Assembly: GCF_900104615.1 (NCBI RefSeq)
Contig: NZ_LT629939.1
Span: 1,134,292 to 1,177,546, forward strand
Source: Merdimmobilis hominis
GTDB taxonomy: Bacteria > Bacillota > Clostridia > Oscillospirales > Ruminococcaceae
Direction: 5' to 3'
Length of the DNA: 43,255 nt
Shown here: one piece after another, positions 36,131 through 43,072 of the stretch
How positions within the stretch are numbered: position 1 is the stretch's first letter
Layout of the letters: every line of letters begins with the position of its first letter
The notes under the pieces: generated by a model
Told to the model about the DNA's origin: nothing
The model's database searches: none
The model's input: only the letters and a program-made list of their open reading frames with translations
Program-made: the position numbers and the translations under genes

Positions 36131-36595
36131 ATGAAAAACACCACATTGTGTTACATTGAACAAGATGGCCGCTACCTGATGCTCCACCGGAACAAGAAGG
36201 AGCGGGACGAGAATAAGGACAAGTGGATCGGGGTAGGCGGCAAATTCTTGGAAAACGAAAGCCCGGAGGACTGCCTCCTGCGGGAGGTGTGGGAGGAGAC
36301 CGGCCTCACCCTCACCCGTTGGCAGTTCCGGGGGATTGTCACCTTTGTCAGCGACCAGTGGCCCACCGAGTACATGCACCTCTTTACCGCCGACCAGTTC
36401 ACAGGGGAGTTGCAGGACTGTATGGAGGGAGACCTTTGCTGGGTGGAAAAATCGGCCGTTCCCTTCCTTCCCCTGTGGGATGGTGACCGGATTTTCCTAG
36501 ACTACCTGGCCCGGGAGGAGCCCTTTTTCTCCCTCAAACTGGTCTACCAAGGGGATCGCTTGGCAGAGGCCGTCTGCAACGGCCGCCCCCTGTGA
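36131..36595 (+). CDS. NUDIX hydrolase (8-oxo-dGTP diphosphatase-like)
   Basis: Hydrolyses a nucleoside diphosphate linked to another moiety; similar short Clostridial enzymes are annotated as MutT-type 8-oxo-dGTP diphosphatases. The 154 residues start with TTLCYIEQDGRYLMLHRNKK. The Nudix box is complete, beginning GGKFLENESPEDC and continuing LLREVWEETGL (pattern GX5EX7REUXEEXGU). WIGVGGKF precedes it. Start 36131 has GAGGTG six bases upstream; a GTG at 36122 is in frame but overlaps that site. It is divergent from yjdF. The substrate is inferred from family only. Confidence 0.9.
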   Translation: MKNTTLCYIEQDGRYLMLHRNKKERDENKDKWIGVGGKFLENESPEDCLLREVWEETGLTLTRWQFRGIVTFVSDQWPTEYMHLFTADQFTGELQDCMEGDLCWVEKSAVPFLPLWDGDRIFLDYLAREEPFFSLKLVYQGDRLAEAVCNGRPL

Positions 36596-36637
36596 GAAGC
36601 AGGGCTGGCAAAAGGTTCTCCGCCTCTCAAACCCATA

Positions 36638-36670
36638 AAAAAATAGCCGCAAATTGCGGCTATTTAAAAA
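36638..36670. terminator. Bidirectional terminator
   Basis: AAATAGCCGC (36641-36650) and GCGGCTATTT (36656-36665) flanked by A and T runs; it serves the NUDIX gene and the convergent minus-strand cluster. Confidence 0.82.
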
Positions 36671-37113
36671 AGAAGGTAAAACAGCGCCAACAAGATGGTT
36701 TTATCCGCTTTGGCATTCATGAGAAATAAGAGCAGTCCCAAAATCAAGATTTTTTCCCCATCCAGTTTCAGCGCTTTTAGGACGCCGCCCACCGCGGAAT
36801 CGTCATCCTGGGGCAGAAATGCGTTGATCAGGTCGGCGATGGAGCCACCTTCCAGCACATCCTCCACCGCAGGGAGTACCTGCTGCCCCAGGTCCTTGAG
36901 CTGTTCCACCGGGGATGGAACCGGCGGCGGGGGCTGCCGCCTTTGAGGCGGGCCCGGTTTGCGGGGTGGAGGCGGCGGGTCCGGGTGTTCCCGGTTGACC
37001 GTCTCCAAGGTGGACTGGGCTTTTGCCTGCATTTCCTTAACCCGGCGGACCGCATCCTGCTGCATCCGCATCACATCATCGTCGGAGTAGCTGCTGGAAC
37101 TGTTCCACGTCAT
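36664..37113 (-). CDS. Unrecognised protein with C-terminal membrane segment
   Basis: I do not recognise a characterised family. The 149 residues have a polar N-terminus (SSSYSDDDVMRMQQDAVRRV), a Pro/Arg-rich linker (PPPPPRKPGPPQRRQPPPP), a middle helix with LKDLGQQVLPAVEDVLEG, and a hydrophobic tail (ILILGLLLFLMNA, then ILLALFYLLF) fitting a membrane anchor. The ATG (37113) overlaps the stop of the upstream gene by four bases (ATGA), so the two are co-translated. The last of three genes on the minus strand with shared low-complexity style. Similar tails occur in Clostridial proteins of unknown role (recollection). Confidence 0.7.
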   Translation of the reverse strand: MTWNSSSSYSDDDVMRMQQDAVRRVKEMQAKAQSTLETVNREHPDPPPPPRKPGPPQRRQPPPPVPSPVEQLKDLGQQVLPAVEDVLEGGSIADLINAFLPQDDDSAVGGVLKALKLDGEKILILGLLLFLMNAKADKTILLALFYLLF

Positions 37114-37727
37114 GTCGCACCACCGCCAAACAGCCCGGATTCCTTAATGAGGGGCAGAAGTTTGATCAGCTGCATGATCTTTACAGCATCGTCCACCTTT
37201 TTGCTTCGCTCCTCACTGAGGTGGGGCTTTAACGCCATGAGGAGATCCACATTTTTATCGGATTTGGACAGGCGGGAGAGGGCGCCCTGAATTTTCATCA
37301 GCGTCCCCATGTCGATAGCGGGCAGGGAGCTCTGCTGCTGGGGCTGTTGGGTGCCCTGGCCCAACCCGAGGCTCCCCAAAACCGAACCCAGGGCGGAGAG
37401 ATCCAAATTCCCCAGGGGGTTTTGCCCGCCGCTGCCTGGGGGATTCATCCCCTGGTTCACCGGCATGGGGTTCCCCCCTTGGTTCATTTGGTCCATCTGC
37501 CCTTGGGGGAATCCCATCCCGTTGTTCATTTGAGGCGGAATCCCCTGGTTCATACCGAGGTTCATCGAAGCTTGGTTCATAGCGGATGGATTGTTCATCT
37601 GGGGCTGGCTGTTCACCTGCCCGCCGGCCATATCGCCCAGCCCCAGAGCCGCGGCGGCCGATTTGAGCTGATTCATCGCCTCGGGATTGCCGAGGATCTG
37701 GCTCAGCGTGGAGGCAAGATCATCCAT
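37110..37727 (-). CDS. Unrecognised Asn/Met/Gly/Gln-rich protein
   Basis: A 205-residue protein with three parts. An N-terminal helical segment DLASTLSQILGNPEAMNQL is followed by a low-complexity centre (about residues 37-125) dominated by Met, Asn, Gly, Gln and Pro. A conserved-looking helical C-terminus carries LMKIQGALSRLSKSDKNVDLL, ALKPHLSEERSKKVDDAVKI and MQLIKLLPLIKESGLFGG. No signal peptide or enzyme motif. The start at 37727 follows a GGGAGGG site at longer spacing and is four bases from the upstream gene's stop. The 3' end overlaps the 149-residue gene. A scaffold-like role is guesswork. Confidence 0.7.
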   Translation of the reverse strand: MDDLASTLSQILGNPEAMNQLKSAAAALGLGDMAGGQVNSQPQMNNPSAMNQASMNLGMNQGIPPQMNNGMGFPQGQMDQMNQGGNPMPVNQGMNPPGSGGQNPLGNLDLSALGSVLGSLGLGQGTQQPQQQSSLPAIDMGTLMKIQGALSRLSKSDKNVDLLMALKPHLSEERSKKVDDAVKIMQLIKLLPLIKESGLFGGGAT

Positions 37728-37731
37728 GGAG

Positions 37732-37986
37732 TTACTTCCCTCCCATCAATTCATTGAGCAGCTGTTTGGCCCGGGGGGTGTTCAGCAGCTGCTCCAGCGC
37801 CTGCGGGTTGGAGAGCAGACGGTTGATCTGAGCGGCTTGGTCTTGGTTGATGCCTTTCAGGGCCTCGTCAAAGGCGCCCTGCTCCAGCTGGCTCTTCAGC
37901 TTGGAAGGATCGGTGCCCAGCTTCTTGCCGGCCATGGAGAGCAGCATGTCGAGCCGGGCCTTATTCATCTGTGGGTTGTTGTTCAA
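37732..37986 (-). CDS. Unrecognised small helical protein, first gene of three
   Basis: 84 residues, mostly helical. Seen: KARLDMLLSMAGKKLGTDPSKL, then LEQGAFDEALKGINQDQAAQ, then LLSNPQALEQLLNTPRAKQL and the tail LNELMGGK. The 'NP-AM/AL-QLL' theme also occurs at the start of the next protein (ILGNPEAMNQL), suggesting related interaction helices. The start is TTG at 37986 with AGGTGG five bases upstream. It leads the minus-strand cluster 84-205-149 residues and is divergent from the yfcE-like gene. Not recognised beyond being conserved-looking in style. Confidence 0.68.
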   Translation of the reverse strand: MNNNPQMNKARLDMLLSMAGKKLGTDPSKLKSQLEQGAFDEALKGINQDQAAQINRLLSNPQALEQLLNTPRAKQLLNELMGGK

Positions 37987-38060
37987 ACTATCACCACCTA
38001 TTCCATTTCTACCAAATTTATGATAGATTAAAGATAAATATACACAAGGGGAGGGATCTC

Positions 38061-38537
38061 ATGCGGATTGTCGTGTTCTCCGATAGCCATAATGAGTTTT
38101 TTGCCATCAAACGGATACTGGATCTAAACCAGGGGCGGGCGGATCTCTTTCTCCATTTGGGCGACGGCAACCGGGAGTTTGAAGACATCCGGGATCTCTA
38201 CCCCGGGTGTGCGTTTCTCGGGGTGGCAGGCAACTGCGACCGGCTCTGCCGGGAAAAAGGCGAGCGGGAGTTCACCGAGGGAGGCGTGCGAATTCTCATG
38301 ACCCACGGCCACGCCTATGGGGTGAAAAACGGCCTCTCCTCCCTTGTGCGCGAGGCGGAAAAACGGGGGATCGGCCTGGTGCTGTACGGCCATACCCACC
38401 ATGCCAAGATCACCCGGCAGGATGGGGTGGTTCTCTTCAACCCCGGCACTCTGCGCCCTTCCTGCGATCAAACGGCCACCTATGGCATCGTGGACCTTGT
38501 AGACGGGGCCATCAACTGCAAGATTGTGGAGGCATAG
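38061..38537 (+). CDS. YfcE/MJ0936-type metallophosphodiesterase
   Basis: Small calcineurin-like phosphoesterase, cytoplasmic. The 158 residues show the metal-binding set in order: FSDSHN (Asp8, His10), LHLGDG, AGNCD (Asn-His-type motif), LMTHGHAYG and YGHTHHA. LFNPGTLRPS follows, a conserved loop of the YfcE group. Length matches. Start 38061 has GGGGAGGGA upstream. birA starts two bases after its stop, so the pair is transcribed and probably translated together. The natural phosphodiester substrate is unknown. Confidence 0.92.
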   Translation: MRIVVFSDSHNEFFAIKRILDLNQGRADLFLHLGDGNREFEDIRDLYPGCAFLGVAGNCDRLCREKGEREFTEGGVRILMTHGHAYGVKNGLSSLVREAEKRGIGLVLYGHTHHAKITRQDGVVLFNPGTLRPSCDQTATYGIVDLVDGAINCKIVEA

Positions 38538-38539
38538 CC

Positions 38540-39307
38540 ATGGAACAGCTGGAACAACTCGCCACCAAACGGCTGGGGCGGACCTTTTTGTACTTCGACT
38601 CCATCCACTCCACCAACACCTATCTCAAGGAGCAGGGCGCCCAGCTGCCGGACGGCACCGCTGTAGTGGCGGGACATCAGTATGCCGGCCGCGGCCGCCA
38701 AGGGAAGGCTTGGCAGAGCAGCGAAGAAGCCCTCGCCCTCTCGGTCCTGCTCAAGGGGGTTCCTCCTTATCTTATGCAGATGCTTCCCATTTTGTTCGGA
38801 ATTGGGGCCCGGCGGGCCCTTTCCCTCCTCTGCGGCCGGGAAATCCTGCTCAAATGGCCCAACGACCTCCTGCTGGGGGAGAAAAAAATCGCCGGCATCC
38901 TCTGCGAAAGCGCCGGCTTCGGGGAAGATGCCCTGGCGGTCTGCGGCATCGGGGTCAACCTTTTGCAGGAACCTTCCTTTTTCGCAGAGCTCCCCTACGG
39001 TTCCTCCCTTTGGGTCGAATGCGGGGTCCGGGTCTCCCCTGCTGTGGCGGGGGGGGCCATCCTCACCGCTTTCGAACAGGTGCTGGAAGAGTTTGCGGCA
39101 GGTGGCTTTTCCCCTCTGCGGGAGGAGTACGCCGCTTGTTGCATCAACTTGGGCCGGGAGGTCCGGGTGGTCACCCCGGCGGGGGAACAGACCGGCTTTG
39201 CCTATGGCATTGGGGAGGATGGCTGTCTCCTGGTCAAAGCCCCGGCGGGAGAGCTGGCAATCCGCTCCGGCGAGGCTTCGGTGCGGGGGGTATACGGGTA
39301 TGTCTAA
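38540..39307 (+). CDS. birA: Biotin-[acetyl-CoA-carboxylase] ligase (no DNA-binding domain)
   Basis: Attaches biotin to the biotin-carboxyl-carrier protein through biotinyl-AMP. The 255 residues begin directly with the catalytic domain: FDSIHSTNTYLKEQG, the biotinyl-AMP loop AGRGRQGKAW (49-58), LLKWPNDLLLGEKKIAGIL and VCGIGVNLL. A C-terminal SH3-like part includes LGREVRVVTPAGEQTG. There is no N-terminal winged helix, so it is monofunctional and cannot act as the biotin repressor. Start 38540 has GGAGG upstream. It follows the yfcE-like gene by two bases; a terminator follows. Confidence 0.93.
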   Translation: MEQLEQLATKRLGRTFLYFDSIHSTNTYLKEQGAQLPDGTAVVAGHQYAGRGRQGKAWQSSEEALALSVLLKGVPPYLMQMLPILFGIGARRALSLLCGREILLKWPNDLLLGEKKIAGILCESAGFGEDALAVCGIGVNLLQEPSFFAELPYGSSLWVECGVRVSPAVAGGAILTAFEQVLEEFAAGGFSPLREEYAACCINLGREVRVVTPAGEQTGFAYGIGEDGCLLVKAPAGELAIRSGEASVRGVYGYV

Positions 39308-39344
39308 CCGGCCTATCCTAAAAACAGCGCACAACATCTTTTCC

Positions 39345-39377
39345 ATCCCTGGGCTCTGCCCGGGGATTTCTTATTTC
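39345..39377 (+). terminator. Terminator of birA
   Basis: ATCCCTGGGC/GCCCGGGGAT (39345-39354, 39358-39367; one G-U), then TTCTTATTT. Confidence 0.75.
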
Positions 39378-39508
39378 TCCGGCGATATATGAAAACGTGA
39401 GAAATCCTGTCAAATACGCCACTGTAGCCCCAAACCAGGAGACAAATGCCCACCATGGGTAAAATCTCGCTAAATTGCGAAAAATTGGGGAAATCTGTCC
39501 TTTTGGGG

Positions 39509-39537
39509 TTGCATTTTCCCCCGGATGTGCGTATACT
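39509..39537 (+). promoter_or_regulatory. Promoter of the mgtE leader
   Basis: TTGCAT (39509-39514), 17-base spacer, TATACT (39532-39537). The transcript would start near 39544, leaving a ~256-base leader before mgtE. Confidence 0.78.
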
Positions 39538-39588
39538 GTATATGCGGTAAAAAAACCGTCTAAAATGATTGAAAAAGGAGGTTCAGCA

Positions 39589-39675
39589 GTGGACGCTTGC
39601 GGCCAAAGTAGCAGGATGGACAGCGATTATCACGGGCAAATGGTTCTGTCGGCCACTGCTGTGCCGGCTTTCTAA
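39589..39675 (+). CDS. 28-codon leader peptide upstream of mgtE
   Basis: A short reading frame starting with GTG and preceded by an AAAAAGGAGG ribosome site at ideal spacing. It reads MDACGQSSRMDSDYHG in the first half and ends with ATAVPAF and a TAA. The peptide is not hydrophobic and has no known family. It lies between the promoter and an intrinsic terminator, the layout of transcription attenuation. Two Asp residues early in the peptide and a Pro near its end could matter if translation senses magnesium, as in MgtL-type leaders, but that is inference. Confidence 0.65.
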   Translation: MDACGQSSRMDSDYHGQMVLSATAVPAF

Positions 39676-39717
39676 TTTTGGGCTTCCCCCCAAGGGGGCA
39701 GTCCGCCCCTGATCATC

Positions 39718-39767
39718 GCCCCATGGAGCGAGGCTTTCGCTTTGCCATGGGGCTTTTGTCTGTCTTT
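39718..39767 (+). terminator. Intrinsic terminator (attenuator) in the mgtE leader
   Basis: GCCCCATGG (39718-39726) pairs with CCATGGGGC (39745-39753) and an inner AGCGA/TCGCT stem, followed by TTTTGTCTGTCTTT. Just upstream, GGGGGC (39694-39699) can pair with GCCCC at 39705-39709 or with the terminator arm at 39718-39722, giving possible alternative folds. Confidence 0.75.
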
Positions 39768-39799
39768 GCACCTCAAAATGCTGATGGGAGGTAGCCAAG

Positions 39800-41152
39800 A
39801 TGGAAAACTATGAACTGAATTTTACCCGCCTCATCCAAATGGCGGAACAAAGGGATTACATCTCCCTGAAAAAAGAATTGGAAACCCTGCAGGAGGTGGA
39901 CGTGGCCCAATTCCTCGAACTGCTGTCCGGGGAAAAAATTGTGGTGGTCTTCCGCACCCTGCCCAAGGAGATGGCGGCAGAGGTGTTCGCCAACCTGCAG
40001 CCGGAGACCCAGGAGTATATCGTCACCTCCATCACCGATCAGGAGATCGCGGTGATCATCGAGGATCTGTTTGTGGACGATGCGGTGGACTTCCTGGAGG
40101 AACTGCCCGCCAACGTAGTCAAACGGGTGCTGAAAAATGCCGGGGCGGACACCCGGGCCCAGATCAACCAGTTTTTGAACTACCCGGAGAACTCTGCCGG
40201 CAGCATCATGACCGCCGAGTTCACCGACCTGCGCAAGACCATGACAGTGGCCCAGGCCATCGACCATATCCGCCGCACCGGCGAGGACCGGGAGACCATC
40301 TACACCTGCTATGTCATCGACGACCGGCGGGTCCTGGACGGGGTGGTTTCGGTGAAAAGCCTGCTTCTAGCCGACGACGAACAGCTGATCCTAGATGTGA
40401 TGGACACCGACATCATCTCGGTCAACACCGAGGACGACCGGGAGGATGTGGCACAGCTCTTCTCCAAATACGGGCTTCTCTCCCTGCCGGTGGTGGACAA
40501 GGAGAACCGCCTGGTGGGTATCGTCACGGTGGATGACGCAGTGGAGGTCATCGAGCAGGAGGCCACCGAGGACTTTGAAAAGATGGCCGCCATGCTCCCC
40601 AGTGAGCGGCCCTACCTAAAGACCAGCGTGTTCGACCTGGCCAAAAACCGGATCGTGTGGCTGCTGGTACTGATGATTTCCGCCATGATCACCGGCGGGG
40701 TGCTGGAGCGGTATGAAACCGCCTTCGCCGCTATGCCTCTGCTGGTCACCTTTATCCCTATGCTCACCGATACCGGCGGCAATGCCGGATCCCAAAGTTC
40801 CACTTTGATCATCCGCGGGATGGCGGTGTCGGAAATCCACCCCAAGGACCTTCCCCAGGTTGTCTGGAAAGAACTGCGGGTCAGCGTCTTGGTGGGCCTA
40901 GTCCTCAGTGTGGTCAACTTTATCCAGCTGGCCATCCGCTACCCGGGCAATGAGCTGATGGCCCTCACCGTGGTGCTCAGCCTTTTTGCCACGGTGGTCA
41001 TCGCCAAAACTGTGGGCTGTGTGCTGCCCATCCTCGCCAAGATGTGTCACGCCGACCCGGCCATCATGGCCGCGCCGCTGATCACCACCGTCGTAGATGC
41101 CTTCGCCCTGATCATCTACTTTTCCCTGGCACAGCGGCTGCTGGGGCTGTAA
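39800..41152 (+). CDS. mgtE: Magnesium transporter MgtE
   Basis: Mg2+-gated magnesium channel/transporter of the plasma membrane. The 450 residues follow the family order: an N-terminal superhelical domain (about 1-130), a CBS pair (about 135-255, with PENSAGSIMT and VVSVKSLL/LPVVDKENRLVGIVTVDDA), a connecting helix with RPYLKTSVFDL, and five membrane helices from about residue 285. The transmembrane region has PLLVTFIPMLTDTGGNAGSQSS, the signature of the ion path, read in two parts here as PLLVTFIPM and DTGGNAGSQSS. Start 39800 has GGGAGG upstream. A leader peptide and attenuator precede it. Confidence 0.96.
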   Translation: MENYELNFTRLIQMAEQRDYISLKKELETLQEVDVAQFLELLSGEKIVVVFRTLPKEMAAEVFANLQPETQEYIVTSITDQEIAVIIEDLFVDDAVDFLEELPANVVKRVLKNAGADTRAQINQFLNYPENSAGSIMTAEFTDLRKTMTVAQAIDHIRRTGEDRETIYTCYVIDDRRVLDGVVSVKSLLLADDEQLILDVMDTDIISVNTEDDREDVAQLFSKYGLLSLPVVDKENRLVGIVTVDDAVEVIEQEATEDFEKMAAMLPSERPYLKTSVFDLAKNRIVWLLVLMISAMITGGVLERYETAFAAMPLLVTFIPMLTDTGGNAGSQSSTLIIRGMAVSEIHPKDLPQVVWKELRVSVLVGLVLSVVNFIQLAIRYPGNELMALTVVLSLFATVVIAKTVGCVLPILAKMCHADPAIMAAPLITTVVDAFALIIYFSLAQRLLGL

Positions 41153-41188
41153 AAACTTTCTGCTCTTGCAGACAAAGGGCCCCTGTAA

Positions 41189-41220
41189 AACACCCTGGGA
41201 AATTTCCCAGGGTGTTTTTT
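41189..41220 (+). terminator. Terminator of mgtE
   Basis: AACACCCTGGGA/TCCCAGGGTGTT around an AATT loop, then TTTT. Confidence 0.9.
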
Positions 41221-41345
41221 CACCCTTGTGGCAGCAATAGATCCTTTTCGGTGGCTGCGCCGCTCCCCCAGGCAACCGCCGGTTCGCGGCGGGTCTGGCA
41301 GCCGTATTGAAATCAATCCTTCTAAATTTTTTCACCGGGCTTTTT

Positions 41346-41382
41346 ATATGACACACAGCTGTCATATTTCCTGCAATATACT
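41346..41382 (+). promoter_or_regulatory. Dyad and -10 upstream of zinc-ribbon gene
   Basis: ATATGACA (41346-41353) and TGTCATAT (41360-41367) form an 8-base inverted repeat. It ends 9 bases before TATACT (41377-41382) and covers the place where the -35 should be, so control by a dimeric regulator is plausible. Confidence 0.5.
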
Positions 41383-41412
41383 AAAGGCATCAAAAGAAAG
41401 GAGCGAAATCAT

Positions 41413-41688
41413 ATGGAAAACAAAGAGAACAAGATGATTTTTTGTCAAAGCTGCGGCATGCCCCTGGAAAAAGAAGAGGATTTCGGCACCAATGTTGACG
41501 GCAGCCCCAACGGCGACTACTGTGCCTACTGCTACAGGGGCGGGGCATTCCTTGCCGACTGCACCATGGAGGAGATGATTGATTTCTGCCTGGAGGCCAC
41601 CAAGGACACCGGACTTTACACCGACCGGGAGGAGGCCCGCTGCCAGATGATGGATTGGTTCCCCACCCTCAAGCGCTGGAGCAAATAG
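41413..41688 (+). CDS. Putative zinc-ribbon domain protein
   Basis: A 91-residue protein opening with a zinc-ribbon: FCQSCGMPLEKEEDFGTN and DYCAYCYRGG give CxxC...CxxC. This matches the 'putative zinc ribbon' (PF12674-like) group seen in many Clostridia and often near regulators or MerR-type genes. The C-terminal half is helical (TMEEMIDFCLEATKDTG). Start 41413 has AAAGGAG nine bases upstream. Function unknown; it may bind DNA, RNA or a protein partner. Confidence 0.87.
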   Translation: MENKENKMIFCQSCGMPLEKEEDFGTNVDGSPNGDYCAYCYRGGAFLADCTMEEMIDFCLEATKDTGLYTDREEARCQMMDWFPTLKRWSK

Positions 41689-41701
41689 CTCTTAACCCAG
41701 C

Positions 41702-41745
41702 AGCAGCCCCGGATTTCCTAGGAAATCCGGGGCTGCTTGTCATTT
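41702..41745. terminator. Long perfect palindrome, probable terminator
   Basis: The bases 41702-41737 form an uninterrupted palindrome with AGCAGCCCCGGATTTCC arms around CTAG. The T tail is weak (TTGTCATTTG). It lies between convergent genes. Confidence 0.6.
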
Positions 41746-41759
41746 GCTCACAATCTATT

Positions 41760-42860
41760 TTAGAGGCTCAGGCTGTTTGTTTCGGGTTCCTCCCCCAAAG
41801 AGGCAAAATAAGCGCGGTTATGGGCCACCTCTTTGGAATCTGGGCGATAGGTTGCCGCCAATTCATTGTAAGCGGCGGCTTCCCGCCTGCGGCCAAGCTG
41901 GTCCAGGCAGACACACAGCTGGATGGCCGGCAGAAAGCCATAGCAGTCGGGGGAAACGAACCCGCCGGATTGGTCCTCCCGCGGGCGGGAAAGGGCGGTT
42001 TGGTACCAGAAAACCGCTTCTTCAAACCGCCCCTGCCCCAGGAACCAGGCCCCCAGGTCACAGCAGAGTTCCGCTCGGGGCGGGGCGAGGGCCAGCCCCC
42101 GCAGGAGGGCAAACAAGGCATCCTCCTGCCACCCCAACTGCCGGTAGCAGCCGCTGAGAAGGCGGCAGGCATCCAGTTTGTTTTCCACCCAGGCGGCTGG
42201 CTCCAGCAAAAAGAGCTCCAGAACTTGGATGGCTTTGGCATATTCCCGGTGATCCACCAGCTCCCGGCCATAATAGAACTGTTGCCGGGGCCCCAGTTTC
42301 TCCCCATCCGCCAGCATTTTTTCATAGATGCGTAGGTTGCGGTCCGGGTCGCCAGATCGGGTCTTCCGGTGGGTTACCCCGATGTCCGAATATACAATGA
42401 CCCCCCTGGGGGTGATGACTTCATGGACCTTGCCTTCCCACAAGAAACCGGCGTGATTTTTTAACAGGCGTTCCCGGTAATAGGAGAAAGTGGGGTTGCC
42501 AGCGGAATCAAAGGCTACATGATACCGCATCATCACCAGGTCCACTTGGGGGGAAAGGGTTTCTTTTAAGGAGAGGAACTTCTCCCGGTCGGGCTGGAGC
42601 AGCAAATCATCGGCGTCCAGCCACAAGAGATAGTCCCCTGTCGCCTTGGAAAACGCGTAGTTTCGGGCGGCGGCGAAATCGTCCGTCCACTGGTAGGGGT
42701 AGACGGCGTCGGTGTACTGCCGGGCCACCTCCTGAGTGCGGTCGGTGGAACCGGTGTCCACCACAATAATTTCATCGGCGATTCCCTGGACACTGTCCAA
42801 ACAGCGGCCAAGGGTTTCCTCCTCATTCTTGACAATCATACACAAACTGATGGTGATCAT
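41760..42860 (-). CDS. Family 2 glycosyltransferase with C-terminal helical repeats
   Basis: Inverting GT-A glycosyltransferase, cytoplasmic face, donor unknown. The 366 residues start MITISLCMIVKNEEETLGRCL, with IIVVDTGSTDRT and the metal/nucleotide motif LWLDADD (Asp82-Asp85). WEGKVHEVI follows. From about residue 200 the sequence looks like TPR-type helices (FYYGRELVDHREYAKAIQVL, CRLLSGCYRQLGWQEDALFAL, FLGQGRFEEAVFWYQTAL). This GT2-TPR form is frequent in Firmicutes. Start 42860 has GAGAGGA upstream; the longer frame to 43046 is unsupported. No other envelope-polysaccharide gene is adjacent. Confidence 0.9.
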   Translation of the reverse strand: MITISLCMIVKNEEETLGRCLDSVQGIADEIIVVDTGSTDRTQEVARQYTDAVYPYQWTDDFAAARNYAFSKATGDYLLWLDADDLLLQPDREKFLSLKETLSPQVDLVMMRYHVAFDSAGNPTFSYYRERLLKNHAGFLWEGKVHEVITPRGVIVYSDIGVTHRKTRSGDPDRNLRIYEKMLADGEKLGPRQQFYYGRELVDHREYAKAIQVLELFLLEPAAWVENKLDACRLLSGCYRQLGWQEDALFALLRGLALAPPRAELCCDLGAWFLGQGRFEEAVFWYQTALSRPREDQSGGFVSPDCYGFLPAIQLCVCLDQLGRRREAAAYNELAATYRPDSKEVAHNRAYFASLGEEPETNSLSL

Positions 42861-43047
42861 AGTCCTGTCCTCTCCCCGTGGATTTGCGGCAGTGCCGCAC
42901 TCTATCCTATGCTCAGGGACGAAAAATGTGACAGCGGCCGGTGCTTTTTCCCTGGCGGACTGCCAAGGGCAGAGAGCAAAGTCCCTGGAAGGCTTGCCCC
43001 AGCTATAAAACCAGCCTCCCCCGGGGAAGATAAACCTAAGACACAAA

Positions 43048-43072
43048 AAGACAGCAGCTTGGCTGCTGTCTT
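43048..43072 (-). terminator. Terminator of the WYL-type gene
   Basis: AAGACAGCAGC/GCTGCTGTCTT with a 3-base loop, overlapping the stop codon, then TTTT on the minus strand. Confidence 0.85.

Noticed and set aside
39541-39800. Classical M-box or yybP-type metal riboswitch before mgtE
   Set aside because: I could not match the conserved M-box or yybP-ykoY core by eye; the peptide-plus-terminator reading fits better. A covariance scan would settle it.
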